A stretch of DNA of 6,935 bases from Mucilaginibacter sp. (GCA_025934475.1 JAICXZ010000166.1:1-6935), one strand, 5' to 3'. Counted from the stretch's first letter, positions 1-6,673 are shown. Notes: generated by a model from the letters alone, not told the origin. A program made the numbers and translations.

Positions 1-2507
1 AAAGCCTGGGTGATCTCATTTTTGGTTTTACGGGCAAAATATGAAACGTCGAAACCAAACCTGTCGCCCCAGAATTTCATTTCAGTACCGAGCTCTACCT
101 CAGTTAAAGTGTAAGGCTTTAAGAACAAGTTCGGCAGGGTGCTGCTGAAGGACGCAGCCGGAACCCCGGTAATCGAATTGGCTATGCTGTAATACACGGC
201 ATCGGCATAAGTGGCGGCAGGTTCACCGCTGGTTTGAGCGTATGATAAACGCACTTTACCGAAATCCAGCCCATCGATATGATACAGGTCTGAGAATACG
301 AAACTTCCTGAAACCGATGGAGAAAATATACCGCGATTATTGGCAGGCAGGGTGCTATAAGCGTCGTAACGTCCGGTGGTGCTCAAAACCAGGAAGTCTT
401 TTATTGCAAAATCGGCAGTGTAGTACGCTGAATTGGTTTGTCTCTCATCAAAACTTACGCTGCTTGAACGGCTTGAGAAGTTGGTCAAGCTATAGAAGTA
501 AGGAATGATGAAGTTATTATTACCGCTAATGCTGGTGCCCTCATCGCCATGTTTACGGATGTTACCACCCAAAGACAGATCGAGATTTAACCAGTTTTTG
601 ATCAGGTCGTGCTTAGCGCCGATCAAGATATCTGTGTTTTGTTCGGTAGTTTTACCAGTGCTTTGATCCATTGATCCTGCAGCATTGTAACCGGTACCTG
701 TTGGCGTAATGTCGATACGTTTGTCGTTAATGAGGTCGTAACCTATGCGCAATTGAGCATATAACCAGTCTGTGAAATTATATTTAGCAGATGCCGTGCT
801 GATTAAACGGTTACGAGAGGTACTGCTCGAGAATTTGTAAGCTGCAAAGTATGGGTTGGTTACATAGTTGTCATCAGTGAACTGAGTTTCCAAACCGTTT
901 GCGCCGTATCCCGGAGCCAGTATTTTTTGGTTTTCGTTCGGAGCCAGGAATAATACGTTGTTCGGGTTACCGGGGCCGTCACTCAAACTTGACCTGTTAT
1001 TTTCGTTGTCAACAATGTAGTTTGCAACTAAAGTAACTTCCAATTTTTTGGTGACCGACTGGGTGGTATTTAAATTGAAGCTCTTTCTGTCGAGGCCGCT
1101 GTTTGGCACTACAGCTGCATTATTCAAATCAGATACCGAGAACCTGAATGCGCCGTGGTCGCCACCGCCCGTAAAAGCTACGGTGTTTGTAAAAGTGTGA
1201 CCGGTTTTATAGAATGACAATGCGTTGTTTGGAACTGCCGAATAAGGATACATATTTCCATCGAACTGGATTACTTGTGATCCGTCCAATCTGGCACCCC
1301 AGGCAAGGCTTCCTGAATTTAATGCGTCTGACGCAGTTGTTGGCTTTGCACCATTTACACCCTGGCCATATTCCTGCTGGAAGTCGAGGTCGTTACGCAC
1401 TTTGTCCATCTGGTAGTTGGTGCTGTATTCAACGCCGAAATTGGAGTTCTTTTTACCGGATTTCGTTGTGATCAATATTACGCCGTTTGCAGCACGTGAA
1501 CCGTACAGCGCCGATGCCGACTGACCTTTCAATACAGTCATCGATTCGATATCATCAGGGTTGATATTCGCGATGCCGTCGCCATAGTCAGCACCACCCC
1601 ACTCGCCGGATGCACCTCTTTGCGAATTGTCCATCGGCACACCATTGATAACGAATAATGGGCTTCCGGTGCCGCTGCTTTGGCTGGTTACACCACGCAG
1701 TTGGATACGAACAGATGAGCCCGGTCCGCCGCTTGTACCGCTAACCTGCAAACCTGCCACGCGGCCTTCTAATGAAGCGGCTACGTTGGTTTCTTTTGCC
1801 TTGTTAAAGTCTTCGCCGCCTACAGTGGTAACTGAGTAACCGAGTTTTTTCTCGTCTTTTTTGATACCCAACGCAGTTACAACAACCTCGTTAAGGTTTT
1901 TAGTTGCTTCTGCAAGGGTAATGTTAATAGTTGTTTTTCCTGCTACCGGCACTTCCTGGGTTTCGTAACCCAAAAACGAGAATACCAGTGTAGCATTGTC
2001 CGGTACATTGATAGAGTAATTGCCATTCATGTCAGATTGCGTTCCGGCAGAGGTGCCTTTTACCCTGATGCTTACGCCGGGTAATGGCTGGCCGCTTGCA
2101 TCATGCACCGTACCTTTTACTACCACATTGCTTACTACTTCGTCTTTTGAAGTAATAACAATCAAATTATTGTCCAGTACCGTATAGGTAAAGTCAGTGT
2201 TCGCCAGTAGTTGGTCAAGCACTTTCGGTACTTCTTCGTTTTGAACGTTAACGGAAAGGTTTTTTTCAGTTGGGATCTTTCGCTCGCTGAATACGAAGTG
2301 ATAATTGGTTTGCTTCTGTATCGAGGAGATAACTTTCTTGAAATCAGTTGATTTCAGATTGATGGTGACCTTTTCTTGAGAATAAACATTTGCTAAACAT
2401 TGGAAGTTGAGTACAACTGTGAAAATTACTATCAATTTCATTATCAATATGGACTTGATTAGCCAATATTTATTTCTTACACCGCCGGGGTGTTTAAAAT
2501 ATTTCAT
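1..2507 (-). CDS. SusC/RagA-type TonB-dependent outer-membrane receptor with N-terminal STN signalling domain (3' end outside window)
   Basis: The frame stays open from an ATG at 2507-2505 to the window edge, giving 835 residues. A long N-region and hydrophobic stretch (residues about 19-41) end near VYSQ, an export signal; M23 (codon at 2441) is an alternative start giving a more ordinary signal peptide. Next come an STN domain (about 45-120), a CarboxypepD_reg-like beta domain (about 128-205), a TonB-box-like stretch NEVVVTALGI (206-215), and a plug (about 215-350) with LEGRVAGLQV, QLRG, PLFVINGVP, DDIESMTVLKG and ALYGSRAANGVILITTKSG. The rest is barrel-like. SusC proteins with an STN domain are usually 1,000-1,200 residues, so perhaps 200-350 are missing here only because the window ends. 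The family imports oligosaccharides or peptides with a SusD lipoprotein using TonB energy; the STN domain signals to a FecR protein, and fecR lies just upstream. The substrate is not readable from sequence; the nearby fucosidase hints at fucosylated glycans. Confidence 0.95.
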   Translation of the reverse strand, partial: MKYFKHPGGVRNKYWLIKSILIMKLIVIFTVVLNFQCLANVYSQEKVTINLKSTDFKKVISSIQKQTNYHFVFSERKIPTEKNLSVNVQNEEVPKVLDQLLANTDFTYTVLDNNLIVITSKDEVVSNVVVKGTVHDASGQPLPGVSIRVKGTSAGTQSDMNGNYSINVPDNATLVFSFLGYETQEVPVAGKTTINITLAEATKNLNEVVVTALGIKKDEKKLGYSVTTVGGEDFNKAKETNVAASLEGRVAGLQVSGTSGGPGSSVRIQLRGVTSQSSGTGSPLFVINGVPMDNSQRGASGEWGGADYGDGIANINPDDIESMTVLKGQSASALYGSRAANGVILITTKSGKKNSNFGVEYSTNYQMDKVRNDLDFQQEYGQGVNGAKPTTASDALNSGSLAWGARLDGSQVIQFDGNMYPYSAVPNNALSFYKTGHTFTNTVAFTGGGDHGAFRFSVSDLNNAAVVPNSGLDRKSFNLNTTQSVTKKLEVTLVANYIVDNENNRSSLSDGPGNPNNVLFLAPNENQKILAPGYGANGLETQFTDDNYVTNPYFAAYKFSSSTSRNRLISTASAKYNFTDWLYAQLRIGYDLINDKRIDITPTGTGYNAAGSMDQSTGKTTEQNTDILIGAKHDLIKNWLNLDLSLGGNIRKHGDEGTSISGNNNFIIPYFYSLTNFSSRSSSVSFDERQTNSAYYTADFAIKDFLVLSTTGRYDAYSTLPANNRGIFSPSVSGSFVFSDLYHIDGLDFGKVRLSYAQTSGEPAATYADAVYYSIANSITGVPAASFSSTLPNLFLKPYTLTEVELGTEMKFWGDRFGFDVSYFARKTKNEITQA

Positions 2508-2536
2508 ACTTTTACTAGATTAAAGGTGAATGAAAT

Positions 2537-2623
2537 GGCTTTATTCTGTACCAGAGAATGAAGCCTATTATTTATCGGATGTTCATCTTTTCACGGGAGT
2601 TGCCTTTGGCGATTCCCGTTTTT
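2537..2623 (+). ncRNA. Candidate cis-antisense small RNA in the fecR-susC gap (5' end not determined)
   Basis: Hairpin 1 has arms 2537-2547 (GGCTTTATTCT) and 2555-2565 (AGAATGAAGCC) with a 7-nt loop; all 11 positions pair in a plus-strand RNA, one as U-G. Hairpin 2 (2593-2619) is a 12-bp stem with a 3-nt loop followed by a T tract. As minus-strand RNA, the same hairpins carry one and two A-C mismatches. All three imperfect positions are thus tolerated only on the plus strand, which suggests a plus-strand transcript antisense to the susC leader. A weak promoter candidate is TTTG at 2389-2392, a 19-nt spacer and TACAACTG at 2412-2419, which would start an RNA of about 200 nt inside susC. Bacteroides DonS-type RNAs lie in this arrangement. 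Structures serving the susC leader itself remain possible. Confidence 0.4.
2593..2623 (+). terminator. Intrinsic terminator on the plus strand, antisense to the susC operon
   Basis: ACGGGAGTTGCC (2593-2604), loop TTT, then GGCGATTCCCGT (2608-2619) forms a 12-bp stem with two G-U pairs, running directly into T2619-T2623. Read on the minus strand the stem has two A-C mismatches and is followed by GTGAAAAG with no U run, so it would not end fecR transcription. No protein-coding gene on the plus strand precedes it, so it would end an antisense RNA. Confidence 0.55.
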
Positions 2624-2673
2624 GGTTTGAGTAGTTTTTTCTTAATGCATAGGCTCTTTTAAATTAAATAGGG

Positions 2674-3750
2674 TTAATAGATATAGAGTGTTTCGTTTTT
2701 ATACTTATAGCTGAATGGTTCTACCATTTTGAGTGCATTAAGTGCCTCAATTACATTCTCCCTTACAAATACGCCCGTAAAGCGGTAGTTTGCGGCTTCC
2801 AGGTTTTTGAATTTTATAGTTACGCCATACCATCTCTCCATTTGAATGGCCAGATCGGCAAATGATTCATCTTTAAACACAAGCTGGTTGTTTACCCACG
2901 AAGTTTCTACAACGGTAGTGTCGTTGGCTTTTAAATGGGTTAAATTCGTTAGTGAATAGTTTATATTGGTATTGCGCGGGACAAGGTTTTCCGTACGCTT
3001 ATTGGTTGTAGCTGGTGCCCGCGCAGAAGTGTTATTCAGGACCAGTTTTTCGCTTGGTTTAAGTATAATGCGGTCCGAAGGGCGATCATTAAGCGTCACC
3101 TCAACCGCACCTCTAATCAATGTTGTTTCAATCGTTTTGTCATTGGCATATGATTTAACGTTGAATGCGGTGCCCAGTACTCTTACGTTCATTTTACCTG
3201 CATGCACAATGAAAGGGTGGGTATGATCCTTCGCAACGTTGAAAAAAGCCTCTCCATCCAGGTATACTTCCCTGGTGGCGCCGTCAAATGAAGTGGGGTA
3301 TCTGAGCTCAGTTTCAGAGTTGAGCGTAACAACCGATCCGTCGCTCAGATAAATTTTTGATTTTGTGCGACTCGGTGTTTTAGTAATCTGCAGGCTGCTT
3401 TTTGTTTTACCATGCGAGTGATGGCTGGTAAGTAAATAATAGCCGAAAATGGTAATCCCGATAAGCAGGGAGGCGGCTACCTTCAGCCAGGTAAAACGAA
3501 TGCGACGGTGATTGGGTTCAATTTCCTCTTCTTGTTCGTTTGCGCCGATCCTGTGTTTGATCTGCTCAAACATAACCTCGTTATTCGGGCAGCTTTCCTC
3601 GTCCTGCGTCCAGTAATTTTTAAAGAAATTATATTGCTGCCTGCATTCCGGATCATTGGCGACGATCTGATTCAATTCCGTCATTTCTGCTTCGCCGATT
3701 TCGTCAGTGAGCAGATTAGCCAGTAATTCAATAAATCTGTCGTTTACCAT
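2674..3750 (-). CDS. FecR-family anti-sigma factor (membrane-anchored, DUF4974-like C-terminus)
   Basis: This 358-residue protein is of usual length for Bacteroidota FecR proteins. Residues 1-85 are the cytoplasmic part that would hold the sigma factor. A single transmembrane helix spans about 89-107 (WLKVAASLLIGITIFGYYLL). The periplasmic FecR domain covers about 125-220, with the family pattern KIYLSDGSVVTLNSETELRYP-like at 132-151, then EVYLDGEAFFNV (161-172) and VLGTAFNVKSY (191-201). A DUF4974-like domain closes the protein (about 285-358: LVFKDESFADLAIQMERWYG, then ENVIEALNAL). In the family, the periplasmic part receives the signal from the receptor's STN domain and the cytoplasmic part then frees the sigma factor. 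It starts at ATG 3750-3748, 100 bp downstream of the sigma gene, and ends 166 bp before the receptor gene. No Shine-Dalgarno is visible. The gap to the sigma gene holds AT-rich palindromes but no U-tailed hairpin, so co-transcription is plausible. Confidence 0.95.
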   Translation of the reverse strand: MVNDRFIELLANLLTDEIGEAEMTELNQIVANDPECRQQYNFFKNYWTQDEESCPNNEVMFEQIKHRIGANEQEEEIEPNHRRIRFTWLKVAASLLIGITIFGYYLLTSHHSHGKTKSSLQITKTPSRTKSKIYLSDGSVVTLNSETELRYPTSFDGATREVYLDGEAFFNVAKDHTHPFIVHAGKMNVRVLGTAFNVKSYANDKTIETTLIRGAVEVTLNDRPSDRIILKPSEKLVLNNTSARAPATTNKRTENLVPRNTNINYSLTNLTHLKANDTTVVETSWVNNQLVFKDESFADLAIQMERWYGVTIKFKNLEAANYRFTGVFVRENVIEALNALKMVEPFSYKYKNETLYIY

Positions 3751-3850
3751 TGGTTCAAAAACAAAAAGGGATATCCGTCTTCAGGTGAGGACAACAATTT
3801 TTTTAAAATTGCCTACAAGCACGAAAAAAAAATTTTGGCAGGAAAATTAG

Positions 3851-4486
3851 CTAAAGACCTATCAACGGTGAATTGGCAGGGCTATTGCCGGCAGATTTTG
3901 ATGTGGCGGATTGAGCGGAAACAATGAGGCTCAGTTTTTTAATGGCTCTGAAAAGCTGTGTTTGTACAGTGCGTGGTGATATGTTTAGGATCTCGGCAAC
4001 TTCTTTGTATTTCATGCCATCTTCCTTGATCAGCTTAAAAATGATGCATGCCTGTTTGGGGAGTGTTGCAATAGCCTGGTCGAGCATAAAATGGAGTTCT
4101 TTTCGCTCAAGCTCTTTTTCCGGGTCGTAGGTGTTTATAAGCTGGACACTGTCTGAGGAATCAACCGGTACCACATGGATGTGCGAGAATTTTTTTAGAT
4201 AGTTAAGCGATTGGTTCTTTACTGCAACAAAAAGATAGGTCTCAGGGTTCTCGATACCGGCGAGGTTGCTCCTGTTTTCCCAGCATTTTACAAATACATC
4301 AGAAACTATTTCTTCTGCCGCCTCCTTATTGTGTATATAGAATACGCAAAACTTGACGAGTCTGTTGTTCAGTGCGTAGAACAGCGCCTCGAATGCCTTA
4401 AGGTCATCACGAAGACAAAGCTGCTGCCACAAAACCGAAGTATTTGTCTTGCTCTTCAATGGTTTCTGTTTAGTTGATGTTATCAC
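3851..4486 (-). CDS. ECF-type RNA polymerase sigma factor (sigma-70 family)
   Basis: The protein has up to 211 residues. Region 2 (about 31-98) carries AFEALFYALNNRLVKFC and EEIVSDVFVKCWENRS, the latter matching the usual EIVQDVFLKLWEKR-type helix that binds core polymerase and the -10 element. Region 4 (about 134-186) carries the helix-turn-helix: LDQAIATLPKQACIIFKLI, then YKEVAEILNISPRTVQTQLF. The Ser/Ala-rich tail (189-211) has no known role. It would direct polymerase to the downstream receptor operon when FecR releases it; that target is inferred from gene order. The first codon is GTG (4486-4484). There is no ATG before region 2, and an in-frame stop lies upstream at 4561-4559. TTG codons at residue 10 (4459-4457) or 19 (4432-4430) would give an N-terminus closer to the family norm, so the start is uncertain. 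Confidence 0.93.
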   Translation of the reverse strand: MITSTKQKPLKSKTNTSVLWQQLCLRDDLKAFEALFYALNNRLVKFCVFYIHNKEAAEEIVSDVFVKCWENRSNLAGIENPETYLFVAVKNQSLNYLKKFSHIHVVPVDSSDSVQLINTYDPEKELERKELHFMLDQAIATLPKQACIIFKLIKEDGMKYKEVAEILNISPRTVQTQLFRAIKKLSLIVSAQSATSKSAGNSPANSPLIGL

Positions 4487-4518
4487 AATAATACGATGTT
4501 GTGTAACAATTTCGCAAT
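4486..4518 (-). promoter_or_regulatory. Possible promoter for the sigma-factor gene
   Basis: Read on the minus strand, ATTG (4518-4515), a 21-nt spacer and TATTATTG (4493-4486) resemble the Bacteroidota TTTG / TAnnTTTG promoter. If real, transcription would begin past the GTG codon at 4486, and translation would have to start at a downstream TTG. In such AT-rich DNA a chance match is likely. Confidence 0.25.
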
Positions 4519-4657
4519 ACTCTAGACAGCTTTTTTTTAATAAGTGATTAAAACTTTGTTAAAAAAATAAAAATCTTGCAGGCAAAAGGGTTAATATTGT
4601 TGTTATTACGCTGAAAAAAGCCATATTTTTAAGCACTTTAGTAATATTTTAACCGAT
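4487..4657. promoter_or_regulatory. Divergent intergenic region between sigma factor and fucosidase genes
   Basis: This 171-bp AT-rich gap must hold the promoters of both divergent genes. It has A/T tracts forming an inverted repeat (4532-4540, TTTTTTTAA; 4559-4567, TTAAAAAAA) that could bend DNA or act as an UP element. It also contains two copies of an ATTTTAACC-like element, one inverted as GGTTAATAT (4589-4597) and one direct (4646-4654), with a third just inside the fucosidase gene (4667-4675). No transcription-factor site could be named. The location is certain, the function of the parts is inferred. Confidence 0.6.
4599..4631 (+). promoter_or_regulatory. Possible promoter for the fucosidase gene
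   Basis: GTTG (4599-4602), a 21-nt spacer and TATTTTTA (4624-4631) fit the Bacteroidota -33 TTTG and -7 TAnnTTTG pattern with a mismatch in each box. Transcription would begin near 4638, leaving a leader of about 20 nt before the ATG at 4658. The AT-rich background makes the match only suggestive. Confidence 0.35.
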
Positions 4658-6100
4658 ATGACCAGAATTTTAACCACACTAAGTATTGCGGCTCTGTTTT
4701 CGGCCAACGTAATGGCTCAGGCACATAATGTATCGCAAAACTATGTCCCACCGGCCGATCCCCTTGTGAAAGAAAAATTGGCCAACTGGCAGGATCTCAA
4801 GTTTGGATTATTCATGCATTGGGGCACTTATAGCCAGTGGGGGGTGGTAGAAAGCTGGAGCATTTGTCCTGAGGATGAGGGCTGGACACAACGGCGGGGC
4901 CCATACAGCGCAACATATTTCGGGTATAAAACTGCCTACGAAAATTTGCAGACAACCTTTAATCCGAAAAATTTCAACCCTGAAAAATGGGTGGCTGCCG
5001 CAAAAAGTGCCGGAATGCGTTACGTGGTTTTCACCACCAAACATCACGATGGCTTTTGCATGTTCGATACCCATCAAACGGATTACAAAATTACCAGTTC
5101 TAAAACGCCGTTTTCTTCCAATCCTCGGAGCAATGTGACTAAGGAAATATTCGATGCGTTTAGGAAGGAAAACTTTTTGGTTGGAGCTTACTTTTCAAAA
5201 CCCGACTGGCACTCTGAATATTACTGGTGGCCGTATTTCCCGCCAAAGGACAGAAATGTAAACTATGATCCGGCAAAACACCCGGACCGCTGGCAAAAAT
5301 TTAAGGATTACACCTACAACCAAGTAGGTGAGCTGATGACTGACTATGGCAAAGTGGATATTTTGTGGCTCGATGGTGGCTGGGTGAGACCAAAAAGTAC
5401 GGTCGATACCACAGTTGACTGGCAGCGTACAATCACCTACGATCAAAACATCGACATGCCGAGGATTGCAACCATGGCGCGTTCAAAACAACCTGGCTTA
5501 ATCATCGTTGACCGTACAGTACCGGGCGAATTTGAGAATTATACCACACCAGAACAGCAAGTTCCGGATAAGCCGCTCGATCATCCATGGGAGAGCTGCA
5601 TCACCATGGGCAATTCATGGAGCTATGTTCCGGGCGATCACTATAAATCGGCAGATCAGATCATTTCACTTTTGGTGAAGATCGTTTCGCGCGGCGGAAA
5701 TTTGCTGATGAACATCGGCCCTGGTCCTGATGGTGACTGGGACCCTGTGGCTTACGACAGGCTAAAGCAAATTGGCGACTGGATTAAGATCAATGGTGAG
5801 GGTATTTATGGCTCGGCGAGTATTGCACCGTATTCAGAAGGCAACGTGTTTTATACCAAATCGAAAAGCTCAAATACAATTTACGCCTTTGTTTTACCCG
5901 GAAAGGATTCGCTGACATTGCCTCAAAGCCTAACGTTCCATTTGCCGGATGTAAAGAAAGCCAAAAAGGTAAGCTTGCTCGGAATCGGTAAAAAATTGGA
6001 ATGGACTTCTGCTGGTGATGGGATAGAAGTTAAGATTCCCAAAAACCTGCAGGAAAAGAGCGGTTTGAACTACGCTGCAGCATTTAAAATTCAGTATTAA
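4658..6100 (+). CDS. Secreted alpha-L-fucosidase, glycoside hydrolase family 29
   Basis: This 480-residue protein matches usual GH29 length. A signal peptide (1-20, cleavage after VMA) sends it to the periplasm or beyond; no lipobox cysteine is seen. The catalytic (beta/alpha)8-like domain (about 30-380) shows the family hallmarks KFGLFMHWGTYS (48-59), the fucose-binding pattern TKHHDGFCMFDT (127-138), and VDILWLDGGW (233-242), where D239 is the expected nucleophile. E299 in YTTPEQ is the best acid/base candidate: its 60-residue distance from D239 resembles D229/E288 of Bacteroides thetaiotaomicron BT_2970. NLLMNIGPGPDGDW (348-361) is also typical. A C-terminal beta-sandwich-like part covers about 385-480. 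The enzyme removes terminal alpha-L-fucose from glycans with retention of configuration; linkage preference and subfamily (A or B) cannot be read. It starts at ATG 4658, divergent from the sigma gene. The nearby transporter and signalling genes suggest a fucosylated-glycan locus, but shared regulation is not shown. Confidence 0.95.
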   Translation: MTRILTTLSIAALFSANVMAQAHNVSQNYVPPADPLVKEKLANWQDLKFGLFMHWGTYSQWGVVESWSICPEDEGWTQRRGPYSATYFGYKTAYENLQTTFNPKNFNPEKWVAAAKSAGMRYVVFTTKHHDGFCMFDTHQTDYKITSSKTPFSSNPRSNVTKEIFDAFRKENFLVGAYFSKPDWHSEYYWWPYFPPKDRNVNYDPAKHPDRWQKFKDYTYNQVGELMTDYGKVDILWLDGGWVRPKSTVDTTVDWQRTITYDQNIDMPRIATMARSKQPGLIIVDRTVPGEFENYTTPEQQVPDKPLDHPWESCITMGNSWSYVPGDHYKSADQIISLLVKIVSRGGNLLMNIGPGPDGDWDPVAYDRLKQIGDWIKINGEGIYGSASIAPYSEGNVFYTKSKSSNTIYAFVLPGKDSLTLPQSLTFHLPDVKKAKKVSLLGIGKKLEWTSAGDGIEVKIPKNLQEKSGLNYAAAFKIQY

Positions 6101-6133
6101 TTTTCGGGAAAGAGATTTTCTAACCCAAATGAC

Positions 6134-6141
6134 TATCTTTA
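6134..6141 (+). promoter_or_regulatory. -7-like element of a possible promoter for the RRM gene
   Basis: TATCTTTA differs from the Bacteroidota -7 consensus TAnnTTTG only at its last base and ends 19 bp before the ATG at 6161. No convincing TTTG -33 box is seen at the right distance. It would give the RRM gene its own transcript apart from the fucosidase. Confidence 0.4.
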
Positions 6142-6160
6142 CATCAAATCATTCACACCT

Positions 6161-6556
6161 ATGGTGACATTATTTGTCGGAGGTTTCCCGCTCGACATGG
6201 AAGAAATTGAATTGGTCAAGTTGTTTATGCCGTTCGGACAAGTAAGCACTATCAAGATCATCAGGGATAAAAAGACCCGAATTTGTAAAGGGTACGCTTT
6301 TATTGAAATGCACGATCAGGCTGCTGCAGAGGAAGCTGTTGCCAACCTGAACGGAAGGGATATGGGCGACCGTAGCCTCGCTGTCAAGATCAGGGAGGAA
6401 AACGAAAAGCCGAAGCCCAAACCTTTTTTTCCCAAGAAGCCATTTTCCGGCCCACCCAGCTATACTAAAGTTGACAGAGGTGGTCACGGCGGTGGATATA
6501 GCAGCGGCGGCTCAGATCCCTATAAGAAGAAAAGACCACGTCGGCCAATCAATTAG
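6161..6556 (+). CDS. Small single-RRM RNA-binding protein with basic Gly/Pro/Lys-rich tail
   Basis: This 131-residue protein holds one RNA recognition motif (about 2-80), with RNP2 as LFVGGF (4-9) and RNP1 as KGYAFIEM (43-50). The exposed aromatics Y45 and F47 plus F5 are the expected RNA-stacking residues. Residues 81-131 form a low-complexity tail rich in Lys, Pro, Gly and Arg (KPKPKPFFPKKP, GGHGGGYSSGG, KKKRPRRP), likely disordered and a second RNA contact. Such proteins bind single-stranded RNA in the cytoplasm; relatives in Bacteroidota (the RbpA/RbpB type) affect expression of glycan-utilization genes, and cyanobacterial relatives are cold-linked. Which RNAs this one binds is unknown. 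It starts 60 bp after the fucosidase stop, with no Shine-Dalgarno but a TATCTTTA element just ahead. No terminator hairpin separates it from the fucosidase, so partial read-through is possible. Confidence 0.93.
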   Translation: MVTLFVGGFPLDMEEIELVKLFMPFGQVSTIKIIRDKKTRICKGYAFIEMHDQAAAEEAVANLNGRDMGDRSLAVKIREENEKPKPKPFFPKKPFSGPPSYTKVDRGGHGGGYSSGGSDPYKKKRPRRPIN

Positions 6557-6570
6557 TCTCTCCAAAATTT

Positions 6571-6578
6571 TACCTTTA
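6571..6578 (+). promoter_or_regulatory. -7-like element of a possible promoter for the sensor gene
   Basis: TACCTTTA matches TAnnTTTG except for the last base. Transcription from about 6585 would leave a leader of about 90 nt that contains the hairpin at 6611-6639. No clear -33 TTTG is seen upstream, so this rests on one box. Confidence 0.35.
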
Positions 6579-6610
6579 GTAACCGGAAAATCAACTAATA
6601 TTGTTGGTTC

Positions 6611-6639
6611 GTCTGGATATGTCCTGGAGGTATCCGGAC
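6611..6639 (+). repeat. Hairpin in the leader of the sensor gene
   Basis: GTCTGGATA (6611-6619) and TATCCGGAC (6631-6639) pair over 9 bp in a plus-strand RNA (one U-G pair) around an 11-nt loop that contains GGAGG. No T tract follows, so it is not an intrinsic terminator. It lies 34 bp before the downstream ATG and could be a leader structure or a protein-binding site. Confidence 0.45.
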
Positions 6640-6673
6640 TATAGTTAATGAAGGGAGAATAAGTGTTGGAAAG

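Noticed and set aside
1..5. Receptor gene without a stop codon, as if truncated
   Set aside because: The frame is intact to the first base; the missing C-terminus is explained by the window edge.
242..1839. Plus-strand open frames of 70-88 codons (242-508, 1214-1471, 1627-1839)
   Set aside because: They lie wholly within the receptor gene on the other strand, have no recognisable domains, and have the composition expected of antisense shadows.
3795..3811. AT-only hairpin CAATTTT/AAAATTG between the sigma and fecR genes
   Set aside because: The stem is very weak and no U tract follows on the minus strand, so it is unlikely to terminate transcription between the two genes.
4808..5446. Open frames of 83-89 codons inside the fucosidase gene, on both strands
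   Set aside because: The GH29 frame shows family motifs along this whole stretch; the others are shadows.
6170..6487. Minus-strand open frame of 105 codons
   Set aside because: It is fully antisense to the well-supported RRM protein and has no domain or promoter of its own.
6648..6662. Mini-ORF encoding MKGE before the sensor gene
   Set aside because: Four codons in a short leader are expected by chance, and no support for translation is visible.
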